From the NCBI GenBank assembly GCA_003170995.1, contig PMXT01000080.1, forward strand, positions 1 through 11,782: 11,782 nucleotides of DNA, read 5' to 3'. The DNA comes from Actinomycetota bacterium. Lineage in GTDB: Bacteria > Actinomycetota > Thermoleophilia > Gaiellales > Gaiellaceae. Position numbers and translations under genes: made by a program. Within the stretch, counting starts at the first letter, position 1. Each line of letters opens with the position of its first letter. This document shows, piece by piece, positions 1 to 5,790 of this stretch. Below the pieces are notes generated by a model, which saw nothing but the letters and a program-made list of their open reading frames with translations, ran no database searches and was not told the DNA's origin.

Positions 1-2
1 CC

Positions 3-767
3 GAGGCGCACAAGCTGCTCGAGCAACTTCCTTTGGCTGCCGACTCTATCCGCGCCCAAGTGCTCGGTCATCGCTCTCTCTGCTATCGGCGCGTTGGCGA
101 TCTCGAAGCGGCGCGGGAGGATGCTGAGCGCGCGGTCGAGCTTTCCGAGCAACTCGGGGATCCTCGCGTCGTCGGCTACTCCTACATGCAGGCCTCGCTC
201 GTCGCCGAGCGCGAGGGGCGTTTCGTCTTGGCTCGCACCTATGCCGAGAAGGCTCGAGCGAAGTACGAAGAAGCCGAGGACCAGTTCCAGCTCGGGAAGG
301 TTCTGAACAATCTAGGTTTATGCCACGCGCTGCTCGGCAAGCAAGACGAAGCCCTTGCGAGCCTAAAGCGAGCTTTCAATATTTTCCTCGATCTCGGAGC
401 CAACGAGTGGAGTGGCGGTGCGATCTCGTCGATCGCCAGCTTGTATCTCGAAGCGGGCGATCCGGTCAAGGCTGAGGAGCAAGCCAGGTACGCGCTCGAG
501 CTGATCGGAGATGAGGCGGTCGACCTCGAGCAGGTTGGCGAAGCCCGTCTGGTGCTGGGCAAGGCGTTGCTCGCCCAGAACCAGCTCGACGAGGCCGAGG
601 AAGTACTACAAGAGGTCAAGGGCCTCTTCGAGGGTGCGCGCGCGACCAGCAACCTGTCACGCACCTACCTGGCGCTGGGCGACCTCGCCCACGTACGCGG
701 AACCACGGATGAGGCGGCGCATCTCTACCGGCACGCCGCCGAATTGATGCAAGACCTTCGAATCTGA
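3..767 (+). CDS. TPR-repeat protein, 5'-truncated by window edge
   Basis: The frame is open to the left edge, so the gene begins outside the window; the TTG at 33 is only an internal codon. The visible 254 residues are almost entirely helical with about six tetratricopeptide-like units of 36-40 residues. Recognisable cores include LGHRSLCYRRVGDLEAA, LNNLGLCHALLGKQDEA, SIASLYLEAGDPVKAEEQA, LVLGKALLAQNQLDEAEEVL and LALGDLAHVRGTTDEAAHLY. TPR arrays bind peptides or partner proteins. In actinobacteria this type of C-terminal array is often preceded by an N-terminal XRE or SARP/LuxR-type DNA-binding or ATPase domain, but that part is not in the window, so a regulator role is inference. No signal peptide or membrane segment is visible in the part seen. 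A 58-aa secreted peptide gene follows after 16 nt and is probably co-transcribed. Confidence 0.85.
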   Translation, partial: EAHKLLEQLPLAADSIRAQVLGHRSLCYRRVGDLEAAREDAERAVELSEQLGDPRVVGYSYMQASLVAEREGRFVLARTYAEKARAKYEEAEDQFQLGKVLNNLGLCHALLGKQDEALASLKRAFNIFLDLGANEWSGGAISSIASLYLEAGDPVKAEEQARYALELIGDEAVDLEQVGEARLVLGKALLAQNQLDEAEEVLQEVKGLFEGARATSNLSRTYLALGDLAHVRGTTDEAAHLYRHAAELMQDLRI

Positions 768-771
768 GAGG

Positions 772-779
772 AAGGAGGT
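772..779 (+). promoter_or_regulatory. Perfect Shine-Dalgarno for the 58-aa peptide gene
   Basis: AAGGAGGT lies 4 nt after the TPR stop codon, and its core AGGAGG (773-778) is 5 nt from the ATG at 784. It is the strongest ribosome binding site in the window and argues that the short downstream frame is a real, well translated gene. Confidence 0.8.
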
Positions 780-783
780 AAGA

Positions 784-960
784 ATGGCCAGACTTCTCCT
801 ACTGCTCGCGCTTTGCGCAGTGTTCGCTGCGGCGATCCTCGCAGGCCCGGGAGCTGCAGCAAAGCAGACGTCCAAAGCGCCGAGCGCTACAACGACGACG
901 ACTACTACTTCTGTCGTCCCACCCGTGAAGGGCCACGGCGGCGGGCATATGAACAGTTAG
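784..960 (+). CDS. Small secreted Thr-rich peptide (58 aa)
   Basis: ATG at 784, TAG at 958-960, preceded by an ideal ribosome binding site. The product starts MARLLLLLALCAVFAAAILA, a classical signal peptide: a short positive N-terminus, a hydrophobic core at residues 4-20, then GPGAAA with a plausible cleavage after AAA near residue 26. The Cys at 11 does not sit in a proper lipobox. The mature part of about 32 residues has a run of seven Thr (36-42), then SVVPPVKG and a His/Gly tail HGGGHMNS. The Thr codons form an imperfect ACG/ACT run (893-911). I do not recognise a family. The mature peptide could be a matured signal, a metal-binding tail or a surface peptide. It sits 16 nt behind a TPR protein gene, probably in the same operon. 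The reading frame and its signals are clear; the function is unknown. Confidence 0.8.
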   Translation: MARLLLLLALCAVFAAAILAGPGAAAKQTSKAPSATTTTTTTSVVPPVKGHGGGHMNS

Positions 961-977
961 CAGTCGTGATGGTCTTC

Positions 978-1007
978 GGGGCGTGAGGGTAAATGGCGGC
1001 ACGCCCC
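978..1007 (+). terminator. 8-bp GC hairpin after the peptide gene
   Basis: GGGGCGTG (978-985) pairs perfectly with CACGCCCC (1000-1007) across a 14-nt loop, 17 nt after the stop of the secreted peptide gene. No T-tract follows, so it is at best a hairpin-only terminator or 3'-end stabiliser for the TPR-peptide operon. The gap 961-1197 holds no convincing gene. Confidence 0.35.
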
Positions 1008-1141
1008 TCGCCGCCACGGCTGCCGGTTCGTGCTACGCGTCTTGCGCTGGTCCGCTCTCGATATTCTCGGGCCAGCGCGCGCATTTCCAGCTCTCTTCTT
1101 TCGTTTCCTCGGCCTGAGCAGATGAGTCCGTGCGCCGATTT

Positions 1142-1159
1142 GTGTGCGCCTGCGCACAC
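1142..1159. promoter_or_regulatory. Perfect 8+8 inverted repeat upstream of PAC2
   Basis: GTGTGCGC (1142-1149) and GCGCACAC (1152-1159) are perfect inverted arms separated by CT. The two-base spacer favours a dimeric protein operator over an RNA hairpin. The dyad lies just upstream of the proposed -35 of the PAC2 promoter, a typical activator or repressor position. A second, weaker dyad (CCGCCG 1165-1170 / CGGCGG 1178-1183) lies inside the promoter spacer. Confidence 0.4.
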
Positions 1160-1160
1160 C

Positions 1161-1191
1161 TCGACCGCCGGGTAACTCGGCGGCATAGACT
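1161..1191 (+). promoter_or_regulatory. Putative leaderless promoter of the PAC2 gene
   Basis: TAGACT (1186-1191) matches the -10 pattern TANNNT and lies 6 nt before the ATG at 1198, so transcription would start at or within a base of the start codon. TCGACC (1161-1166) matches 4 of 6 bases of TTGACA with a 19-nt spacer. No Shine-Dalgarno precedes the ATG, which fits a leaderless mRNA, common in actinobacteria. The same TAGACT box is found before proC. Confidence 0.5.
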
Positions 1192-1197
1192 GTTTGA

Positions 1198-2091
1198 ATG
1201 ACTGCGCTCAAGATCGTCACTCGACCGAAGCTCAAGCGACCGGTTCTCATCATGGCCTTCCAGGGCTGGAACGACGGGGGCCAGGGTGCGACGCTCGCCA
1301 CCGGCTATCTCGCCCGTTTATGGGATGCTACGCGGTTCGCCGAGATCGATCCGGAAGAGTTCTTCGACTTCCAGGCTACTCGTCCGCAGGTCTCTCTGGT
1401 CGATGGCGAGACTCGCGAGCTCACCTGGCCCGAGAATGTCTTCTTCCATGCTCGGCCTGACGGCCTGGGCCACGACGTCCTCCTCCTCATCGGGGTCGAG
1501 CCGAACCTCCGCTGGCGGGCGTTTAGCGAGTTCGTCGTGGGGCTTGCGCTCGATCTCGGCGTGAAGCAGGTAATCACGCTGGGATCGCTTCTCGCCGATG
1601 TGCCGCACACACGCCCCTCGCCGGTTACCGCGAGCGGAGACAGCAGTGACTCACTCGCCGAGCTCGATGTCGACGCCTCTCGCTATGAGGGGCCAACGGG
1701 AATCGTGGGTGTGATTCAGGATGCATGTCGAAGGGCAGGGATGCAGACGATCAGCTTCTGGGCGGCGGTTCCGCACTACGTGTCGCTGACTCCCAGTCCG
1801 CGTGCGGCGCTCGCGCTATGCGAGCGGGTCGACCAACTACTAGGAACGGGACTCGATCTGGAAGAGCTGGAGCAGGCGGTGGACAACTACACCGAACACG
1901 TCAGCGAAGCAGTAGCAGGCGACGAGGAAACGACCGCGTACATCGAGGCGCTAGAGCGCCAGAGCGACTCAGGCGAGCCGCCCGAAGAGTATGAGCCTGA
2001 CATTCCGAGCGGCGAATCGCTGGCTGCAGAGCTAGCGAAGTTTTTACGCGAGCGGGAGGACGGCGGCGGCTCAGGCCCCGCAACCGCCTAG
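1198..2091 (+). CDS. PAC2 family protein (ATP-grasp-like/proteasome-assembly-chaperone fold)
   Basis: The 297-residue product has the hallmarks of bacterial PAC2 family proteins: an N-terminal VLIMAFQGWNDGG (residues 16-28), VLLLIGVEPNLRWRAF (94-109), a DVPHTRP loop (134-140) and FWAAVPHYVSLTPSPRAALAL (187-207). PAC2 is named after a eukaryotic proteasome assembly chaperone; actinobacterial members are conserved but of unresolved function, and any link to the 20S proteasome here is only family knowledge. The C-terminal 60 residues are acidic and then Gly/Ser-rich (DGGGSGPATA), probably disordered. The ATG at 1198 was chosen because the conserved domain starts right after it and a -10 box lies one turn upstream; no ribosome binding site is visible. 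The TAG stop overlaps the end of a repeat element. No operon partner; it converges on the helicase gene. Confidence 0.9.
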   Translation: MTALKIVTRPKLKRPVLIMAFQGWNDGGQGATLATGYLARLWDATRFAEIDPEEFFDFQATRPQVSLVDGETRELTWPENVFFHARPDGLGHDVLLLIGVEPNLRWRAFSEFVVGLALDLGVKQVITLGSLLADVPHTRPSPVTASGDSSDSLAELDVDASRYEGPTGIVGVIQDACRRAGMQTISFWAAVPHYVSLTPSPRAALALCERVDQLLGTGLDLEELEQAVDNYTEHVSEAVAGDEETTAYIEALERQSDSGEPPEEYEPDIPSGESLAAELAKFLREREDGGGSGPATA

Positions 2092-2243
2092 AGCTCGTTT
2101 CGGCGACCAGCCGACTGGGTGTGATCGGTGGATGCGATGCTAGGACGCAGTGTCGCGTTCGTAGCCGGAGCTACGGGCCCCAAGACAACGCAGCGCGCCG
2201 CCGAGTGGGCAGGCGGTTGAATGCTTCATTTGAAACGTGCTCT
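2090..2243. repeat. MITE-like intergenic repeat, copy 1 (154 bp)
   Basis: The left end AGAGCTCGTTTC (2090-2101) and right end GAAACGTGCTCT (2232-2243) are inverted repeats matching at 11 of 12 positions. An internal block at 2185-2206 (starts ACAACGCAGC, ends GCCGAGT) and TGCTTCATTTG (2222-2232) recur in copy 2 upstream of proC. A small perfect hairpin GTAGC-CGGA-GCTAC lies inside at 2161-2174. It contains no open frame of note. The stop codon of the PAC2 gene (2089-2091) is partly supplied by the element's left end. It looks like a non-autonomous element or a structured dispersed repeat; no transposase is present. Confidence 0.6.
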
Positions 2244-2249
2244 TAGGTT

Positions 2250-2316
2250 CTATTCCGGTAGAGATGTACGACCGAGGGGGCCAAGCCTCGGCTGGTGTGC
2301 AGACCTAATGGAATAG
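2250..2316. terminator. 67-nt imperfect hairpin between convergent genes
   Basis: The outer arms CTATTCC (2250-2256) and GGAATAG (2310-2316) pair perfectly. Inside them TGTACG (2265-2270) can pair with TGTGCA (2296-2301), including two wobbles, and CCGAGG (2272-2277) pairs with CCTCGG (2286-2291) over an 8-nt loop. TTAGGT (2243-2248) can alternatively pair with ACCTAA (2303-2308). The position between the stops of two convergent genes suits a bidirectional terminator, although no T-tract follows. A structured RNA is possible. Confidence 0.4.
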
Positions 2317-2377
2317 GCTCTTGGCGCCGTTCAGGAACTGTCACTCGCCACCTCGCCTAAGAGAGCGCGCCCGATAG

Positions 2378-4942
2378 CTACGAGCCACTTTCTGGGAGCG
2401 GAACAACGCTCCGCTTCTGCTGTGCGCCGTCTATTTCCGTCTCCGTCGCGCGGCTGTCGGTGGGCTCGCCCCCGCGAGCTTCGGGCATTCCGTCTTCATG
2501 CGAGAGCTCCGCGGTTTGCTTTTCAACTACTGCCTCTTGGGCGTCACCGGTCTTGACTTGTTGGGCAGTCACGGCGCGGCGCTTCCGTCGCCGCCTGCGT
2601 CTCGAAGACTGGAGTTTCGGCGTTGGTAGATTCTCGGCGAGCGCCGCCGCGATCTCGTCGGTACCAGCCAGCTGTTCGCGTGCCGCTTCGATCAGTTGGG
2701 TAGACCTCGGCGTGTAGCCCTCGGCCGAGGCCAGTAGGGCCACACCAATGTGCAGCGGTTGCTCGCGGGCCGCGTTAACGAGCCGGGCAACATTCTCTTC
2801 GTGGCGCCGCCCTCGAGAGTTGGCCACCGCGCCGAGCAGCCGCTTAGCATCGGTGAACTCCGCACTCGCCTTGCGGTCTTGAGCTTTTCGGCTTGCTCGT
2901 GCCAACCGCCAGAGCCAGCGAACGAGAATCTGCTCCGGGGCATTCGCCTTGCCCTCGGCGAGAGCGCGTAAAAGCACGCGTATTCCCTGTAAGCGCTCCT
3001 TCTCCCAGGTGGGCGCCTGAGTCACGAGCGTGACCAGATCGTCATAGTCGGCCCGTTCCACGGGTGTGGCGACTCGGTCGACAAGCGCCATCAGGCGCAG
3101 GCGGCGATTCGAGTTCTCAGCGGCGCACGTAAAGAGAAATTGTTCGAGCGCCACCTTGCTCGTGTTGCCCTCGATCAGCTTGCGCACGAATTCGGCCCGC
3201 TCCTCGTAACGAACGCTGCGCCCGGCGATCATCGCCCAAAAGCGCTGCTCGTCGGTGTCCAGGTATTTCGGATCGATCCTTTGCCACTCGCGTGCGATGA
3301 CGGCCAAGCGCCGCTTCACATCGGGCGTTACGGGTACAAGCCAGGAGGCCGGCGCGAGGCGTCTGCGCGCCCTGCGCTGCATCCGTCGCCTCGGAGCCGG
3401 GGTCACGCGAGCTCCTTCGCGATAGAAGTCGGAGCCGAGCAGGGAGTGAAGTGAGATCACCTTCTCGCTATGCGTAGCCGACTTGGGAACGAAGTCGACA
3501 ACGACGCCCGCCTCCTTGCGGGCATGGGTACGCATGATGCGGCCGATCCGCTGCTGGTAGACGCGCCGGGAGGCGGTCGGCGCCAGGTGCATGCACACCG
3601 TTGCGCGGGGCGAGTTCCAACCTTCCGCCAAGAGTTGAGCATTGATGAGCACGTTGATCTCGCCACGCTCGTAGGCTGCCAGTGTCTCGGCCAGCTTCAC
3701 TGGCGGCGTCCGCCCGCTGACAGCCTCAGCTTTGAGGCCAGCGGCTCGAAACTCCTGGGCGAGGTTGTAGGCGTGATCGACGCCGGCGGCGTAGACGATT
3801 CCAGGCGTGTCTTCGAAGCGATCGCGATAGAGACTTGCGGCCGCTTGGTTCAGCGCGGTGTGGTCGAGAACTTGGGCCAGCGCTCGCTCTTCGAAATCGC
3901 CACCGACGATCGGTACGGAGTGAATCGCCGCCACGGGCGGAACACGCAGGCAGCGAAGTGGCGCGATCAAACCACGACGAGCAGCGTCCTGCAAGGGCAA
4001 ATCGTCGACCGAGGCAGGAAAGACGTCTGAGACCTGCTTGGCGATGAGCTGCTCGGTGGCAGTCATGCCGATGAAGATCGGGCTGGGGAAGGCGCGAATG
4101 GCGGCACTCGTCTTTTCGCCCAGCGCCGTATGCGCCTCGTCGCAGATCACGAGCTGGTAAGCGGTCGGCTCTACTTCGGCGTGGTGGCGCGCGAACCAGG
4201 CATAGGTCTGAATCGTGATCGGGCTCGGCTTGCGAACGCGATGTTCGCGCAGGATCACATCCGCAAAGCGCTTGGCGTAGCCGGTCTCGGTGAGATCGTG
4301 GCGGAACTGGCTGACGAGTAGGCGACGGTGGGTGAGGATGAGCACACCGAGCGTTCTGGCCGCATCGACAAAGCCGGCCGCCGCGATCGTCTTCCCCGAG
4401 GCTGTCGGGTGGCGGAAGCGAAAGCGCCTGATAGCGCCGGGATCCTGCTCGGGCGTCAACTCCGAGAGTTCTTCCTCCTCACCGGGATGCGGCTCACTAA
4501 AGCCGTTCTCTTCCTCTTCTTCCTCTAGCAGCTCTGCCTCTTCGGGAAGGCGTCCGTTGGCGAAAGCCGGCTCGACTTGCCGCTGGTTGGCGGCGATCAG
4601 CTCGGTGAGCATGCCGGCAAGCGCATCGACCTGGTGACGCCTGAGCTCCAGGCCCGAGGCTAGATGCGGCGGCTTCTCCGAAAGCACCCGTTCGAGCCCG
4701 AGCATGAGCGCGTGGCGGACTTTCCATTCAGGCGAAGGCGCCTCGTTTCCTTTCTCGATCTCGGCGATCGCATCGTTGAGAGCGCGCCTGCGAGCCGTGC
4801 CGGAGGCCATGACGCGCACCGGATCCTCACCCTCGCGCAGAAACGACTCGCCCGCCCACGCTTCGGCGCGCCGGGCTTTGCCGGCGATTACCTCGCCGGA
4901 ATGATCGAGCGATGTCGGAAGTTGGTCTGTCGTCTCTGACAT
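2378..4942 (-). CDS. SF2 DEAD/DEAH-box helicase (ResIII/SSL2-like), 854 aa
   Basis: All main superfamily 2 motifs are present: motif I HPTASGKT (178-185), Ia-like ILTHRRLL (202-209), motif II DEAH (268-271), motif III TAT (294-296), motif V LLAEGWNSP (437-445) and motif VI QRIGRIMR (464-471). It is thus an ATP-dependent DNA or RNA translocase with both RecA-like lobes within residues 95-490. An acidic insert (134-165, many Glu) separates the first helix RRHQVDALAGML from motif I. The roughly 360-residue C-terminal part is helical and unfamiliar, with two Arg-rich stretches (517-528 and 780-789), the latter followed by an acidic, Ser/Thr-rich tail. The frame has an upstream TGA 36 nt before the ATG, so the start is at or after 4942; no Shine-Dalgarno is visible and a strong dyad lies 5 nt upstream. 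No restriction or methylase partner adjoins it. Function beyond helicase is unknown. Confidence 0.9.
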   Translation of the reverse strand: MSETTDQLPTSLDHSGEVIAGKARRAEAWAGESFLREGEDPVRVMASGTARRRALNDAIAEIEKGNEAPSPEWKVRHALMLGLERVLSEKPPHLASGLELRRHQVDALAGMLTELIAANQRQVEPAFANGRLPEEAELLEEEEEENGFSEPHPGEEEELSELTPEQDPGAIRRFRFRHPTASGKTIAAAGFVDAARTLGVLILTHRRLLVSQFRHDLTETGYAKRFADVILREHRVRKPSPITIQTYAWFARHHAEVEPTAYQLVICDEAHTALGEKTSAAIRAFPSPIFIGMTATEQLIAKQVSDVFPASVDDLPLQDAARRGLIAPLRCLRVPPVAAIHSVPIVGGDFEERALAQVLDHTALNQAAASLYRDRFEDTPGIVYAAGVDHAYNLAQEFRAAGLKAEAVSGRTPPVKLAETLAAYERGEINVLINAQLLAEGWNSPRATVCMHLAPTASRRVYQQRIGRIMRTHARKEAGVVVDFVPKSATHSEKVISLHSLLGSDFYREGARVTPAPRRRMQRRARRRLAPASWLVPVTPDVKRRLAVIAREWQRIDPKYLDTDEQRFWAMIAGRSVRYEERAEFVRKLIEGNTSKVALEQFLFTCAAENSNRRLRLMALVDRVATPVERADYDDLVTLVTQAPTWEKERLQGIRVLLRALAEGKANAPEQILVRWLWRLARASRKAQDRKASAEFTDAKRLLGAVANSRGRRHEENVARLVNAAREQPLHIGVALLASAEGYTPRSTQLIEAAREQLAGTDEIAAALAENLPTPKLQSSRRRRRRKRRAVTAQQVKTGDAQEAVVEKQTAELSHEDGMPEARGGEPTDSRATETEIDGAQQKRSVVPLPESGS

Positions 4943-4947
4943 GGGAG

Positions 4948-4963
4948 GGCGGCGTGCGCCGCC
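4948..4963. promoter_or_regulatory. Perfect 7+7 inverted repeat just upstream of helicase start
   Basis: GGCGGCG (4948-4954) and CGCCGCC (4957-4963) are perfect arms with a TG spacer, ending 5 nt from the helicase start codon where a ribosome binding site would normally be. It could be an operator, or in RNA a GC hairpin that limits initiation. Confidence 0.4.
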
Positions 4964-5088
4964 GCGCCGTGACCATCAGGAAAAGACGTGCCGACGCTCA
5001 AAGAGCTACTGAATGAGAGCGCGGCTGCCAGAAAGAATACCTAAAGCGCCGTCCTGGAGCCGTAAGTACGCGCTCGGAAAGCGATTCG

Positions 5089-5158
5089 GCCAATAGTGGC
5101 AGCTGCGCAAACGGTGAGTCGACTCATTACACGCCATGCCAATAGCGGGCGCTGAGCA
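5089..5158. repeat. Direct 21-bp repeats flanking a 12-bp palindrome
   Basis: GCCAATAG-initiated segments at 5089-5109 and 5138-5158 agree at 17 of 21 positions and are 49 bp apart from start to start. Between them lies the perfect palindrome TGAGTCGACTCA (5115-5126). This lies in the 237-nt gap upstream of the helicase gene (4943-5179), which holds no convincing gene. Iterated sites around a dyad suggest a regulatory region for the helicase; it also lies just beyond the stop of the ArsR-like gene. Confidence 0.4.
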
Positions 5159-5179
5159 GACCTATTCGCTCATTCGAAG

Positions 5180-5725
5180 CTACTCGCTAGTCGCCGGCGG
5201 ATGGATGAAGGCCGTCAGTACGATCGGCTCCAGCTCAGGGTCGTGCTCCGACTGCGCCTGCTTAACGGCTTGATCGATCAGATCGAAAAGGCGATCAGGA
5301 TTGATGCGCATGGCATCGGTGAGAACGCGAAAGCGCCCGGTTTGCGAGTACTTGGCCAGGCCGCGCTGTACCTCTTCGAGCATGGCCGAGTGCACGTCGC
5401 TGATGACGCTATTTGCCGATAGCAGCTCGGGCGCGACGGTAATGTTCTTGGCTACCGCCCGGTACGGCTTCTCGCGCCGACCGCTGTTCGCCTCGGCGAG
5501 CTGGATCAGCCCGGCCTTCAACAGCATGCGAACGTGAAAATGCAGGTGGCCGGGGTCGATGCCGATCCGACCCGCCAGTTCCCGGTTCGTGAGCGCCTCC
5601 CCGGCTTCCTCGCCCAGCATCTCGAGCACGCGCAAACGCAGAGGATGGCCGAGCGCCTTGAGCTGATCGGGCCTGTCTATCGTCAGGATGTCTAGCGTTG
5701 CGTGGTTTTCCGATGACGCAGACAT
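5180..5725 (-). CDS. ArsR-like winged-helix transcriptional regulator (181 aa)
   Basis: Residues 16-93 form a winged helix-turn-helix of the ArsR/HTH_20 type: DQLKALGHPLRLRVLEMLGE (helices 1-2), LTNRELAGRIGIDPGHLHFHVRMLLKAGLI (recognition unit), then a wing REKPYRAV. The C-terminal 85 residues are helical (probable dimer or effector part) and lack an obvious Cys metal site, so a metal sensor is not supported. The frame extends to a GTG at 5761 (193 aa), but I prefer the ATG at 5725 because TATAGT (5740-5735) lies 9 nt upstream and would put transcription start at the ATG. It follows proC on the same strand by 65 nt yet seems to have its own promoter. The target genes are unknown; autoregulation and control of neighbours are possible. 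Confidence 0.8.
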   Translation of the reverse strand: MSASSENHATLDILTIDRPDQLKALGHPLRLRVLEMLGEEAGEALTNRELAGRIGIDPGHLHFHVRMLLKAGLIQLAEANSGRREKPYRAVAKNITVAPELLSANSVISDVHSAMLEEVQRGLAKYSQTGRFRVLTDAMRINPDRLFDLIDQAVKQAQSEHDPELEPIVLTAFIHPPATSE

Positions 5726-5734
5726 ATGGATTGC

Positions 5735-5740
5735 ACTATA
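5735..5740 (-). promoter_or_regulatory. -10 box of the ArsR-like gene
   Basis: TATAGT on the minus strand (5 of 6 to TATAAT) sits 9 nt before the ATG at 5725, inside the extended 193-aa reading. No clear -35 is seen at the usual distance. It supports a nearly leaderless transcript and the shorter protein. Confidence 0.45.
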
Positions 5741-5790
5741 TGACGGGACATGAGTCGGCACGTGGCGAACCGGCTGTCCGACACGAGTCT

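Noticed and set aside
993..1175. 60-aa plus-strand frame between the peptide gene and PAC2
   Set aside because: Arg/Ser/Pro-rich shadow-like composition, no plausible ribosome binding site spacing, covers hairpin and operator-like sequence.
2185..2260. Possible tRNA remnant (GCCGAGTGG..., GGTTCTATTCC resemble tRNA-Ser/Leu arms)
   Set aside because: Acceptor, anticodon and T stems do not form, and the same block in copy 2 lacks the T-arm-like part.
3470..4030. 186-aa plus-strand frame inside the helicase gene
   Set aside because: Antisense to motifs V-VI of the helicase; long open frames opposite GC-rich genes are expected.
4504..4530. Pyrimidine-rich CTTCCTCTTC run
   Set aside because: It encodes the Glu-rich insert of the helicase; low complexity from codon use, not a separate element.
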